A stretch of 64,000 nucleotides of DNA from Spirosoma rhododendri (GTDB taxonomy: Bacteria; Bacteroidota; Bacteroidia; Cytophagales; Spirosomataceae): the NCBI RefSeq assembly GCF_012849055.1, contig NZ_CP051677.1, forward strand, positions 4,045,001 to 4,109,000. The letters are read 5' to 3'. A program made the translations under genes and the position numbers. This document shows, piece after piece, positions 24,963 through 34,233 of the stretch. The first letter of the stretch is position 1. Every line of letters starts with the position of its first letter. The notes below the pieces were generated by a model that was given only the letters and a program-made list of their open reading frames with translations, was not told the origin of the DNA and did not search any database.

Positions 24963-26087
24963 CTACACCCAGTAACTAAACTTCTTCTTGGTGAAGATCG
25001 ACTTGGGAATTATCGCGTGAACGCCCAGCGTCTGATCGACTACCTGACTGACTTCCAGATCGACGCCCGTGCTGGCAATCGAGAGGGCTTCATTGAAGGT
25101 AAAACCCAGTTCGTCTTTAATGAACGTGACGGCTTCGGTCAGCGCGTTTTTCATCGCTTTGTTCAGGTCTTTATCCAGCCCGACGGCGATAAAATGCGTG
25201 GGTGTTTCGGCGCGGGGCATGGTCAGCTTCTTCCCCTTGTGCACGATGAATTTGGCCGTCAGCGTCACCGCCGTTTCAATCGCCACTCCGCTGACTTCGC
25301 CGTTGCCCTGCGCCCCGTTGCCGTCGCCGGTGGTGAACAGACCGCCCGGCACCGATACGGGCAGGTACAGCGTCGTGCCTTTCGTCAGGTGCTTGATGTC
25401 GAGGTTGCCGCCGAAGAACGCGGGCGGTATCGAACTGACCCGGCCCTGCTCGGGCGGGGGCGACAGGGCCATCACGCCCATAAACGGCTTCAGCGGAATC
25501 TCGATGCCTTCCCGGAAGGTCGCGGTCCGGCGTTTGGCGTCGTAGCGGTACACAAACGATTCGCGGGTGGTCACGGCGTCGGGAATGCCGCCCCCGCCGG
25601 GCCACACGCTATTTACCCCGAAGTCGGCGGGTAGCGTCAGGTCGAGGATGCGCAGTTCGAGCGAGTCGCCCGGTTCGGCCCCGTCGATGTAGATTGGTCC
25701 CGTCAGCATGTGCCCCCGGATGCCCGACGGCTCCGGCTTCACGTTTTTCATGATTGCGATCACCTCCTGCGCGTGGGCGTCGATGGGCAGGTTGTTTTTC
25801 GTGTAAAATGCTTCGGGATCAGTGCGGCTCACCCCCGACGGGTTGACCGTCTGAATTTCCACCACGTCACCGTCTTTCACCCGCGCCACTGGTGGCACGT
25901 CGGCTCCGAAATAGCCGTACACCATATTTTCGGGCAAGGAACGAACGACGTGGTCGGGCTTGATGCGGACGGGGGCTGACGCGGGGCTGGCCAGCAGATC
26001 AGTTGCCTGTCCGGTCAGGGCAGCGGTCGAGAGGGCCACGCTGCCTTGCGCTGTTCGGCGCAGGAAACTACGTCGGGATGAGGTCAT
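24963..26087 (-). CDS. Tat-exported acetamidase/formamidase-family protein
   Basis: 374 residues from the ATG at 26087; a longer frame to 26243 is rejected because this start places a twin-arginine signal SRRSFLRRTAQGS at residues 4-16. The mature part is FmdA/AmdA: VKDGDVVEIQTVN, GHMLTGPIYIDGAEPGDSLEL, PPRxFGGN-like PPAFFGGNLDIKHL and the GDGNGAQGNGEVSG metal-binding stretch. Family enzymes hydrolyse short amides to ammonia and acid using zinc. An exported form suggests periplasmic amide use. A 52-residue N-terminal extension in the longer frame has no protein character. Confidence 0.85.
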   Translation of the reverse strand: MTSSRRSFLRRTAQGSVALSTAALTGQATDLLASPASAPVRIKPDHVVRSLPENMVYGYFGADVPPVARVKDGDVVEIQTVNPSGVSRTDPEAFYTKNNLPIDAHAQEVIAIMKNVKPEPSGIRGHMLTGPIYIDGAEPGDSLELRILDLTLPADFGVNSVWPGGGGIPDAVTTRESFVYRYDAKRRTATFREGIEIPLKPFMGVMALSPPPEQGRVSSIPPAFFGGNLDIKHLTKGTTLYLPVSVPGGLFTTGDGNGAQGNGEVSGVAIETAVTLTAKFIVHKGKKLTMPRAETPTHFIAVGLDKDLNKAMKNALTEAVTFIKDELGFTFNEALSIASTGVDLEVSQVVDQTLGVHAIIPKSIFTKKKFSYWV

Positions 26088-26284
26088 ACGGTCGTATTCG
26101 TTTGTCGTGAAGAACTGGCTAAAGCTACGCACCAATGACCGAAACTGAAACCGGCAGTAAGGCGAAAAGCCGACGACGATAGCCGGAAATGGCCCGTTGC
26201 CAGGGTCAGGAGTGGGCCGTATCAACTGGCACGGTTGGGACATACGGGTCGGAACAGGGAGTACTGATTTGCTGTTGTCGGTCC

Positions 26285-26836
26285 ATGCGTACGAAAAAGA
26301 ATGTGTTCGTCATCATCGGTAGTGCCAGCCAGAACTCCTCGAACCGGCGACTTGTCGACCGAATCGCGGAGTTGACCACCGATCAGCTGGAACTGACAAT
26401 TTTTGAAGAACTGCACAAAATACCGCCGTTTGATCCAGTGTATGCGTTCGAGAATACGCCGTCGGAGGTCCTGGCTTTTCGCGATGCCGTCGAACAGGCT
26501 GATGCCGTGCTGTTCTGCACGCCCGAATACATTTTCAGCATCCCCAGCCGACTAAAAAACGCGCTCGAATGGTGCGTAGCGACCATAATTTTCGACGGTA
26601 AACCCACGGGCCTGATCACCGCATCGGCCAACGGCGAACTGGGGCACAAGGAGCTGTATCTGATCATGGAAACCTTCACACCCCGCCTGTCCGACGAAAC
26701 GAATCTGCTCATTCAGGCGATCAAAGGCAAAATCGACCGGGCTGGTACCATCACCGATGCGGCTACTGAAACGGCCGTTCAGCAATTCGCCCGCGCCTTC
26801 GTCGCGTTAGTCAATGCCGCCCCATACGCTGCCTAG
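26285..26836 (+). CDS. NADPH-dependent FMN reductase family protein
   Basis: 183 residues from ATG 26285; the longer frame starts in non-coding-like sequence. Flavodoxin-like fold: strand VFVIIGSASQNSSNRRLVD binds FMN phosphate (GSxxxxSxNR, residues 10-20), CTPEYIFSIPSRLKNALEW matches the TPEYN.SIPG.LKNA.DW family motif, and TASANGELG follows. The NADPH-dependent reduction of FMN, quinones or azo dyes is typical of the family. Small variations (PSRL for PGAL) are tolerable. Monocistronic. Confidence 0.85.
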   Translation: MRTKKNVFVIIGSASQNSSNRRLVDRIAELTTDQLELTIFEELHKIPPFDPVYAFENTPSEVLAFRDAVEQADAVLFCTPEYIFSIPSRLKNALEWCVATIIFDGKPTGLITASANGELGHKELYLIMETFTPRLSDETNLLIQAIKGKIDRAGTITDAATETAVQQFARAFVALVNAAPYAA

Positions 26837-26935
26837 CCGGGTCGCCCGTCAACTTATCCGCTGCGGGGTGAACCCAACCGCCCGCCGACGCTGTTCGCCT
26901 GAACAAGCGTATTTACGTTTACTTTTTATACGATT

Positions 26936-27376
26936 ATGACGACAACCAACATTCTGCATACGGGCCAGGCCAAATCAGTCGGCGGGCGCGATGGTCAGGT
27001 GACGTCCAACGACAATAACCTGAATCTGGAACTTACCCTGCCTAAGTCACTCGGCGGACGTGCCCGCGAGGGAGCCACCAACCCCGAGCAACTGTTTGCC
27101 GCCGGGTATTCGGCCTGCTTCGGCGGGGCGCTGGGTTTCCACCTCCGGGCCGCCAAATTGACGCCCGACGAAATTGCAGTCGATTCGACGGTCGATATGT
27201 TTTTGAACGAGGAGAAGCTACCAACGCTGACCGTGTCGATGCACGTAAACCTGCCGGGTCTGACGCAGGAGCAGGCGGAGGATATGGTCGCAAAAGCGCA
27301 CGAAAGCTGCCCGTACTCACGCGCGACACGGGGTAATATCGACGTAAATATCACCGTCACGACTGATCCGGTCTAG
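26936..27376 (+). CDS. ohr: Organic hydroperoxide resistance protein
   Basis: 146 residues, OsmC/Ohr fold. The two redox cysteines are in AAGYSACFGGAL (about C61) and SCPYSRATRGN (about C125), the latter the Ohr form rather than OsmC. It reduces organic and fatty-acid hydroperoxides with lipoyl-protein electrons in the cytoplasm. No OhrR regulator is adjacent. A strong terminator follows. Confidence 0.92.
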   Translation: MTTTNILHTGQAKSVGGRDGQVTSNDNNLNLELTLPKSLGGRAREGATNPEQLFAAGYSACFGGALGFHLRAAKLTPDEIAVDSTVDMFLNEEKLPTLTVSMHVNLPGLTQEQAEDMVAKAHESCPYSRATRGNIDVNITVTTDPV

Positions 27377-27399
27377 TCGCTCCCGGTGCGGCATTGGTC

Positions 27400-27446
27400 A
27401 TCCAAAAAACCCCGCGCGTATCGAGTACGCACGGGGTTTTTTGGAT
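27400..27446. terminator. Terminator after ohr
   Basis: Perfect 15-base arms 27400-27414 and 27432-27446 with core CCCCG/CGGGG and A-run/T-run flanks, usable in both directions. Confidence 0.85.
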
Positions 27447-27600
27447 GCACTGATCCGGCCGAACGAAACTGGTTCGCAGTGTGCCAGCGGCCGGTCAATG
27501 ACAAAAACTGACCCCCAGTGCCCAGCTCATTTTTCAAAAAATACGATCAATAGACCGACCTTGTTCGTTAAACTACCTAATACCATCGGTCTATAGTTGC

Positions 27601-29937
27601 ATGCAGAATCAACGTTGCTGGATTTATTACCTTCTTCTTTTCTCTATTTTCACCGCTTTCGGATCGGTGCGGGCGCAGGACACGGCCACTGTGCCGTTGG
27701 CCGGGCAGCGCATTCCCGACACGCTGCTTTTCAAAATTCAGAAAGCCCAGTCGATCGTTACGGAGATCAAATCGGCGGGGAAGCGGGGCTATGGCATTGC
27801 CCGGATACGCACCGGGCTGGCGAACGTGAACACCAACGTGGCCCCCATCCTGACCGATGTCAAGCTGCACAAAAAGTCGATCGACGCGAAGAGTCTGGCC
27901 AACTACCGGCTCATCCTAACCGACGCGCAGGGAAAACTCACGACCTGGCAAACTTCCCTGTCCAGATCAAACAACGACCTCCAGAGTCAGCTCGACCAGC
28001 TGCTGGCGCTGAGCAGCGATTCGCTGCTGACAGTGACCAGCAACGACACCACGGCCCGGCTACTGTACCGCGATCAGCTGGTTAGCCTCAAGCTTCAATT
28101 GCAGGAGTCGGGCACGCAGACTACCGCCCGGCTGGATACCGTCAGCCGATTGCTGGCCGACGTGTCGGGGGCGTCGCTGGGCGTCAATGACCTGCAAGCG
28201 ACATTGAACGAGCAGTTGCAGCAGTCGACCGTAAACGTGTTCGAGCAGGAATCGCCGTACCTGTGGCGCGCTCCTGTGTGGCCAAACACCAGTAATCAGC
28301 AGGCCATCGTCCGGTCGACGTACCAGGGGCAGCAAAAAATTCTGACGTACTTTCTGGCATCGACCTGGGACGACCGGGTGCTACTCTACCTGCTGACGAT
28401 TGGCTTCTTCGTGTGGGTGTTTACCAATTTCCGGACGTACAAGGCTCGCTCGGGGAGTGAGGATCTTGGCACGCTACAGCTCACCAATCTTCGGCCGGTG
28501 CCGGTCGTTGCCTCGCTGATCGTCCTGTTCAACCTGATTCCGCTGTTCGAGCCGGGTTCGCCGTCGTTTTACATTGAACTCACCCAGTTTTTGCTGTTGC
28601 TGGCGCTGACGGTTCATCTGTGGCCCCGATTGAGCAAACCCGACCTGCGGCTGTGGCTGCTGAACGCGGCTCTCTATGTGCTGCTGATTCTGACAAACAG
28701 CCTGTCCAGCAACGCGCTCATTGTCAGACTGTGGCTTATTGGGTTGAACGTGCTGTTTCTGTACATCGGCTATCACTACGCCAGCCACCTGCAACGTAAC
28801 TCCGTCAGCACGCGCATCATCCGGCCGGTTACGAAGCTGTTTTTCGTCCTGCACGTGCTGGCGATCCTGCTCAACATCATCGGTCGGATCAGCCTGGCGA
28901 AAACGTTCAGTATCACGGCCGTTGTAGGGCTGGTGCAGATTACCGGTCTGGCCGTACTGATCGAGATTGTGCTGGAAGCCCTTGATCTGCAAATGCGAAT
29001 CAGTGCGCGGTCGCAGGGGATTTTCTCACGGGTAAACGTCGATCACACCCGCCGTTCCGCCAAAAAAGTGCTGGTCTTTCTGGCCGTTGCGCTGTGGTTT
29101 CTGGTCTTTTTCATCAACCTGGGCATCGCCGACGGCGTGTTTGACTTTATCGGCGACGTGCTGAGCAGAACCCGTACATTCGGCAGTGTCACGTTTAGCC
29201 TGGGCAATATCCTTTCGTTTGTCATCATCCTGTACCTGTCGAGTCTGCTCCAGAAAAATATCGGCTTATTTTTCGGCGAAAGCCGGGTACCCACCGCCGA
29301 CGGGCAAATCGATCAGGTCAGTTCGGTGCTGGCCCTGATCCGGCTGGCCATCATCATCGGCGGTGTGTTGCTGGCCGTCGTGGCATCGGGCGTGTCGGTC
29401 GATAAGTTTACGGTGGTGCTGGGGGCATTGAGCGTCGGTATTGGTCTGGGTATGCAAAACATCGTGTCCAACTTCGTGTCGGGCATCATCCTGATCTTCG
29501 AGAAGCCGTTCCGCATCGGCGACTATATCGAACTGGCCGACAGGAAAGGTCGAATTCTGGACATCGGCATTCGATCCAGCAAGATGCTCACCGGGCAGGG
29601 GGCCGAGGTTATCATCCCCAACGGCGATCTGTTGTCGAACCGGCTGGTCAACTGGTCATCGCGGGGGACGTACCTGAAAACGGAGTTTACCCTGAAAGTA
29701 GGGGGCGACACCGACATGCAGCAACTCCGGACGATCGCTCAGGAAATCGCCAGTAAGCTTGACGACTCACCGCAACAAATGCCGCCCGACGTCGTCGTGA
29801 CGGGTATCGGTGCCGATTCGATCGATCTGAAAATCGTTGCCTGGATTCGGAGCATTTCCAGCGAAGCCAGCCTGAAAAGCGACTTCCTGCAACAACTGGT
29901 CGGGCGTCTCCGCGACGCTGGTATCCGGCTGCTGTAA
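27601..29937 (+). CDS. Large MscS-family mechanosensitive channel
   Basis: 778 residues. Signal peptide 1-28, then a periplasmic, coiled-coil-like domain (about 30-245) similar in layout to MscK/YbdG-type channels. Some eight to eleven membrane segments follow (260-620), then the MscS pore and beta domain: GALSVGIGLGMQNIVSNFVSGIILIFEKPFRIGDYIEL (pore helix and first strand, about 618-655) and EVIIPNGDLLSNRLVNWS. It opens on membrane tension to release solutes during osmotic downshift. TATAGTTG at 27592-27599, just upstream, resembles a -7 box but is too near the ATG for a normal leader. Confidence 0.9.
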   Translation: MQNQRCWIYYLLLFSIFTAFGSVRAQDTATVPLAGQRIPDTLLFKIQKAQSIVTEIKSAGKRGYGIARIRTGLANVNTNVAPILTDVKLHKKSIDAKSLANYRLILTDAQGKLTTWQTSLSRSNNDLQSQLDQLLALSSDSLLTVTSNDTTARLLYRDQLVSLKLQLQESGTQTTARLDTVSRLLADVSGASLGVNDLQATLNEQLQQSTVNVFEQESPYLWRAPVWPNTSNQQAIVRSTYQGQQKILTYFLASTWDDRVLLYLLTIGFFVWVFTNFRTYKARSGSEDLGTLQLTNLRPVPVVASLIVLFNLIPLFEPGSPSFYIELTQFLLLLALTVHLWPRLSKPDLRLWLLNAALYVLLILTNSLSSNALIVRLWLIGLNVLFLYIGYHYASHLQRNSVSTRIIRPVTKLFFVLHVLAILLNIIGRISLAKTFSITAVVGLVQITGLAVLIEIVLEALDLQMRISARSQGIFSRVNVDHTRRSAKKVLVFLAVALWFLVFFINLGIADGVFDFIGDVLSRTRTFGSVTFSLGNILSFVIILYLSSLLQKNIGLFFGESRVPTADGQIDQVSSVLALIRLAIIIGGVLLAVVASGVSVDKFTVVLGALSVGIGLGMQNIVSNFVSGIILIFEKPFRIGDYIELADRKGRILDIGIRSSKMLTGQGAEVIIPNGDLLSNRLVNWSSRGTYLKTEFTLKVGGDTDMQQLRTIAQEIASKLDDSPQQMPPDVVVTGIGADSIDLKIVAWIRSISSEASLKSDFLQQLVGRLRDAGIRLL

Positions 29938-30259
29938 GGCTAGTTTCGTGGGGTAGTAGACTAACCCCCCGGCCCCAGCCCCCTGAGAGGTCCTGTTTGG
30001 GGAACGATTTCAGGATCCTAGAATCGCCTTTTTTGTCATCCCGACGCAGGAGGGATCTTCGGTAGGAGCAAATAAAGCCGCCTACTACCGAAGATCCCTC
30101 CTGCGTCGGGATGACAAAAAAGGCCATTTTGGCTCGTAAAATGCTGCCTCAAGCAACCTCTAAAAGAGAGAAATTCATTCGCGGAGTGCTCCCCCTTCAG
30201 GGGTGGGGGTATGGGAGGTTTGGCGGCAAGTTAGCCGCGCCTGACAGAGAGATGGGTTA
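29938..30259. repeat. Intergenic composite repeat with perfect 40-base hairpin
   Basis: Arms 30026-30065 and 30085-30124 are exact complements with a 19-base loop; the core TCATCCCGACGCAGGAGG and GATCTTCGG recurs at 52901. Outside it, CCCCCCGGCCCCAGCCCCCTGAG at about 29965-29987 and CCCCCTTCAGGGGTGGGGG at about 30189-30207 form a looser outer pair, so one repeat seems nested in another. It separates the convergent MscS and patatin genes. No protein-coding gene seen. Confidence 0.75.
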
Positions 30260-31321
30260 CTAATTTGCTGCCGGGGCGGCTGTTTTCAGCCGGTGGTTGA
30301 TCAGCGTATCGGCCAGCTTGTCGAGCGTGCTGGCGCAGTTGGTGGCCGTGATCTTGCCCACCTCAAGTAAAGCCTTCATGTTTTTAGGCGTCGCGTTATC
30401 CATTGCCATATCGGCATCGCCCAGATCTGATGGCTGAATCCGGATGTACTGTTCGGGGTGCTTCACGGCCTCGTACATCTTGGCCAGGTGGTAATCGGTC
30501 ACTTCAGCGGCTCCCGACATCATAATGTCGATCACGGGCCGAACCCAGCCAATTGATCCCCAGTCTTTAGCCACCTTGTAGGGATACGGCTCGGCTTCGC
30601 TGCCCGTTCCGAGCGATACAATCAGCAGGTCTTTGGCCGTGAGTTTGGGGTACATATTGCGTACTTCCGAATAGGCACACAACGACGGATTGTTGGCGAA
30701 CACACCACCGTCGATCAGCGGGTAGCCCACCTCATCGAGGGAGTGAACCATGGCCGTTTCGAAGTAAGTAGGAGCCGCCGACGTAGCCCGCGCTACGTCG
30801 CGCACGTAGAAATCGTGGGAGTTGCCGCGCTTTCTAGCGTCGTTCTGATTGAAAAAATGGGTGCGCCGACGGCGGATGTCGTAGGACGTGATGAGGCAGG
30901 GGCGGAGTAGTTCGCTCAGTTTGGTGTTGCCCAGAAACCGTCTCAGGGCGCGTTCCAACTGCGCAGCATCGTGTTTTTCATCGAGCACCCCATCGGCCGA
31001 CTGAACCTTTTTCCAGACTGGAATCTCGAAAATTTCGTCGCCGTGTTCGAGGTAGAGGTTTACTGCCTGTTGAGCCGAGAAGCGGGGCCGGTCCGGCTGT
31101 TTTGAATCAGGACAGAGGTATAGACTCGTCAGGATTCCGCCCGTCGACGTACCGGCGATGAAATCGAAAAAGTCAGCGATGCGGGGCGTGTCCGAAAACT
31201 GCTGCTGTAGGTCTGTATTCTGGGCTATTTTTTTAGCTAGTTTTTCTTCCAGCGTGACCAGTACCTGGCCGGGAATGATGCCGCGAATACCTCCGCCGTC
31301 GATAGAAAGGATAGTGTACAT
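30260..31321 (-). CDS. Patatin-like phospholipase
   Basis: 353 residues from the ATG at 31321, which places the glycine-rich oxyanion loop GGGIRG at residues 9-14. Nucleophile elbow GTSTG at 57-61 (S59); catalytic aspartate in PLIDGGVFANNP (D204). The Ser-Asp dyad is complete. It hydrolyses acyl esters of membrane or storage lipids. No signal peptide, so cytoplasmic. The gene has no CBASS or other defence partners nearby (its neighbours are a beta-barrel and a membrane protein), so I do not read it as an anti-phage effector. C-terminal 100 residues are helical. Confidence 0.9.
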   Translation of the reverse strand: MYTILSIDGGGIRGIIPGQVLVTLEEKLAKKIAQNTDLQQQFSDTPRIADFFDFIAGTSTGGILTSLYLCPDSKQPDRPRFSAQQAVNLYLEHGDEIFEIPVWKKVQSADGVLDEKHDAAQLERALRRFLGNTKLSELLRPCLITSYDIRRRRTHFFNQNDARKRGNSHDFYVRDVARATSAAPTYFETAMVHSLDEVGYPLIDGGVFANNPSLCAYSEVRNMYPKLTAKDLLIVSLGTGSEAEPYPYKVAKDWGSIGWVRPVIDIMMSGAAEVTDYHLAKMYEAVKHPEQYIRIQPSDLGDADMAMDNATPKNMKALLEVGKITATNCASTLDKLADTLINHRLKTAAPAAN

Positions 31322-31488
31322 GTTCAGGATAGTTTTTGGTTTGACTGACCGGACCGGCCGTTTCTTAGTCGGGAAACGGCCGGTCTGAGCCAACGAAAAT
31401 CCAGTACTGAACAAACTTAGTAAAGCGGAAAAACACGCTTTTGAGTAAACGGCAGTTATGTGCTGGTCAGTTGGTTAGCTGATCCGGG

Positions 31489-32070
31489 TTAGCGCCTGCC
31501 GAATTTGACGAAGCCACCAGCGTTGACAAGCAGGAAATGAGCGGTATAACCCCGGTCGACAAGAAACTGATAACTAGCATCGAGGCTTAGACCCGCTGTT
31601 GGCGTGATCGCATATTGCAGCCCGGCTTTAGGCCCGAGAATTAGATTGGAGTCATTGCCGCGATATGACGATGTTTTGCCAGCTGTGGTGTACTCATTTT
31701 TGTACCAACTGTGATAGACGCCGATTTCAGCGCCGATGTATGGTTGCAGGGCAGATTTCACCGTGAAAAAATACTCCACCTGTCCGGTTCCAGAGAGAGC
31801 CGAACCTCTGTTGGAAGACGATACTCCGCCGTATTGATACGAACTGCTTCGGGTAAAATAGCGGGTGTTCAGGCCAATCGCCAGATTGGGTTTGACGAAG
31901 TACCGGAGGGTAGCTCCGGGCCCCCACACCCCATCGCTGGGGGATGTGCCTCTAGCTGTTGGGATTAGCCGACCGCCGGTAACGTTAATCTGAAATTGCG
32001 CATACGAACTGGTCGAAAGCAGCGTGAAGAGAACCGCAGTAATTGCAATCAGGTTGAAAATTATACGCAT
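31489..32070 (-). CDS. Outer-membrane beta-barrel protein
   Basis: 193 residues. Signal peptide about 1-24 (VLFTLLSTSSYA). The mature part alternates short amphipathic strands: GPGATLRYFVKPNLAIGLNTRYF, GTGQVEYFF, PYIGAEIGVYHSWY, LGPKAGLQYAITPTAGLSLDASYQF, ending VNAGGFVKFGRR with a near-terminal aromatic residue as usual for barrels. Eight strands are likely, an OmpX/OmpA-like or porin-family (PF13505-type) barrel of unknown function. Monocistronic. Confidence 0.75.
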   Translation of the reverse strand: MRIIFNLIAITAVLFTLLSTSSYAQFQINVTGGRLIPTARGTSPSDGVWGPGATLRYFVKPNLAIGLNTRYFTRSSSYQYGGVSSSNRGSALSGTGQVEYFFTVKSALQPYIGAEIGVYHSWYKNEYTTAGKTSSYRGNDSNLILGPKAGLQYAITPTAGLSLDASYQFLVDRGYTAHFLLVNAGGFVKFGRR

Positions 32071-32205
32071 GGTGTAAAAGGTTGATAGAGTGCCTATTGG
32101 TGGGAGTGAGAAGTAAGGACATTCGTTGGCTCACCAATGAAAATATAGTAACTGGTTGCGGTCGAGATACTTAAACGGTTTTCAAAACCTTCTAGGTATG
32201 CGAAA

Positions 32206-32910
32206 TCACCTGTCGAGGTGCAGCGTATCCCGTGTTTGTTGGTACGACAGGATCAGGTCGTTTTTCGTGGTGTCGTATGTCAACTTGAAATGGGTTCCGT
32301 AGAAAGTCGGGGTATTGTTGATCGGGGAGTTTTCTGGCGTCGTGAAGCGTTTTTGTTTGTTGTCGTTTGTTGTGGCGAAACCGCTGATGTATTGTTTGGA
32401 AAAAAACTTCCGCTCAACGAACGGGAACCACCGAAAGCTGGTGAACAGCGACACCTCGGAACCGCCTGTAGCCGTGGTTGCATTGCCACGACCGTATTCT
32501 CGGTAAAGCGTACTGCCGTTTATCCTGACCGATCTTGACGGCTCAAACTCGCCCACTATGAAAGCAAGTCCCAGAATGCCAATCGTGCTGAATAAGCAGC
32601 TTAATCCGAATAAAATGACCAGCAGAACGCTGGAGAAAATCAAACTGACTTTGTTTTTTTTCGAAGTGCCCAGCCAGAGCAATACACAAATAGCCAGATA
32701 AAAAAGCCCCAGGAAAACACAGTCAATGGCATCAGACGAGGTCGAAACGTTTGTGAAAAGTGCCAGGCTAACAAATGCAAGTGTGCCGACCGACACACGC
32801 GCCAGCATTTTTTGCCGGTCAGGGCGATTCCTATTCACTTTGACCAGTATCATGCCGATTATCGGATTCGCCACCAGCGAGAACAACGCGATAATAAAAA
32901 TTGCCTCCAT
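32206..32910 (-). CDS. Membrane protein of unknown function
   Basis: 234 residues. Four hydrophobic segments lie in the first half (about 3-25, 40-60, 64-84, 90-118), then a soluble C-terminal domain (about 120-234), starting GEFEPSRSVRINGSTLYREYGRGNA and ending in strand-rich sequence (HFKLTYDTTKNDLILSYQQ). The family is not recognised. The last 110 residues probably face the outside. Base composition is lower in G+C than the neighbouring DUF1080 gene. Confidence 0.6.
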   Translation of the reverse strand: MEAIFIIALFSLVANPIIGMILVKVNRNRPDRQKMLARVSVGTLAFVSLALFTNVSTSSDAIDCVFLGLFYLAICVLLWLGTSKKNKVSLIFSSVLLVILFGLSCLFSTIGILGLAFIVGEFEPSRSVRINGSTLYREYGRGNATTATGGSEVSLFTSFRWFPFVERKFFSKQYISGFATTNDNKQKRFTTPENSPINNTPTFYGTHFKLTYDTTKNDLILSYQQTRDTLHLDR

Positions 32911-32956
32911 AAACCGACTGCTTTAAACGAATACTGTTGATCTGACAAGCTATGCA

Positions 32957-34081
32957 TTAGCGGCTTTGCAGCGTTACTGTCAGATCAGGAACCGGCCCCA
33001 GCACCGTTTCCAGCCGGAGCGTAGCCGTTACGGATTTGCCGGGAGTATCTGATAGAAGCATGACGAGCAAATCAAGGGTTTCGCCCCGTTTCAGTCGCCG
33101 GGGGAAGGGCGGTAGCTTCACCCGGAATTGATCGCCCGCCGGGCCGCTTAACTCCACCGCCACCAGCTCGACGGCGTCGCCCCGGTTGGTGATCCGAACG
33201 GTTTGCGGTTTGTCGGGGATGAGGTCGGTTAGGGTGGTTTTGTCGGCGGAAAGGCTTAGCGATTGGGGAGACGCGTAACTGATCGGGCGCAGTTGAATCT
33301 GCCGGTAATAAACCTCGGCCCCTTCCGACTGAAGCTGAATCTTGCCGCGTGTCGTCTGCTGGTGAATCGCCGGGCGGTAGGTGTTGAACAACCGGTTGAC
33401 TACATAACCGTTGATAATATAGACCGCATCGGCCCCGCGCGTAATCAGCTCGACGGTGTTCCACTGCCCGTGCGGACGCTCAAAATTTCCCGATCGATAC
33501 ACGCGTCCACTACCAACGGCGTCGGCATTGCGCCGTAAGGGAGCGTCGAACGCGTACTGATCCAGCACTTTTCCGCGCACGGTTACCGGCTGCATCGGGA
33601 ACTCCGCCGACCCTGCGCCAACCCCGAAGAAGTCGCCGATTTCGCCCTCCTGAATCTGGAGTTCGCTGCTGCGAAGCCAGCAATTATAAGCAAACGAGTA
33701 CGGGCCGGTGGCATGGTAAAGCAGCCCCGCATCGCGCCGGGTACTGTCGCTGGGGTACCACTTTTTCGTGCCCCAGCGGACATCCAGTCGCAGGTGATAG
33801 TTGTCGTATTCATGCCAGGTACTGATCCCACCCCAGAGTTGTCCCGATGCCCGAATAGCCCCATCGGCCACGGTGAATACGTGCAGCGGGTCGTTGTTCA
33901 GGCCATAGGGGGGCTGGTTGGTACCCTCCGGCTGCCGCAGGTACATATCCCAGCCCGCCAGACTTTTTCCGTTGAATAGGGAGGTCCATCGTCCGGCGGG
34001 CAGTGATTGGGTCCATGCGAGTTGCGATAGGCTGATGAACAGCAGGCTGCATGCGATGCGACCGATAAACCGGAAAGACAT
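32957..34081 (-). CDS. Secreted DUF1080 protein (3-keto-disaccharide hydrolase family)
   Basis: 374 residues. Signal peptide about 1-25 (LLFISLSQLAWTQ). The jelly-roll DUF1080 domain begins WTSLFNGKSLAGWDMY (residues 32-47) and ends with GKIQLQSEGAEVYYRQIQLRPI (about 255-276), both standard landmarks. A C-terminal domain of about 100 residues (LSLSADKTTLTDLIPDKPQTVRI) resembles a small Ig-like module. Some DUF1080 proteins hydrolyse 3-keto sugars; the role here is inferred to be extracellular carbohydrate processing. Divergent from the ABC operon. Confidence 0.82.
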   Translation of the reverse strand: MSFRFIGRIACSLLFISLSQLAWTQSLPAGRWTSLFNGKSLAGWDMYLRQPEGTNQPPYGLNNDPLHVFTVADGAIRASGQLWGGISTWHEYDNYHLRLDVRWGTKKWYPSDSTRRDAGLLYHATGPYSFAYNCWLRSSELQIQEGEIGDFFGVGAGSAEFPMQPVTVRGKVLDQYAFDAPLRRNADAVGSGRVYRSGNFERPHGQWNTVELITRGADAVYIINGYVVNRLFNTYRPAIHQQTTRGKIQLQSEGAEVYYRQIQLRPISYASPQSLSLSADKTTLTDLIPDKPQTVRITNRGDAVELVAVELSGPAGDQFRVKLPPFPRRLKRGETLDLLVMLLSDTPGKSVTATLRLETVLGPVPDLTVTLQSR

Positions 34082-34171
34082 ATGTATGTGTGTTGGTGCA
34101 GCAAGATACTACGTGTCATAGCCTGTTTCCACTGCCGGTCGACCGTATACGAAATTTTATTGAGTGACTAC

Positions 34172-34202
34172 TTGACAGCGATAATTAGAACGCTTACTAT
34201 TG
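34172..34202 (+). promoter_or_regulatory. Promoter of the ABC-GntR operon
   Basis: TTGACA at 34172-34177, 17-base spacer, TACTATTG at 34195-34202 (one mismatch to TAnnTTTG). Same geometry as the tRNA-Ser promoter. ATG follows 31 bases later. The GntR regulator encoded in the operon is a natural candidate to bind here. Confidence 0.6.
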
Positions 34203-34233
34203 CGGTGTACTATTTATCTAATACACTATAACA

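Noticed and set aside
24912..25634. 240-codon plus-strand frame opposite the acetamidase
   Set aside because: Antisense of conserved FmdA/AmdA motifs, so not a gene.
30260..31321. Patatin as a CBASS or other anti-phage effector
   Set aside because: No cyclase, ubiquitin-like, sensor or other defence gene nearby; neighbours are a barrel and a membrane protein.
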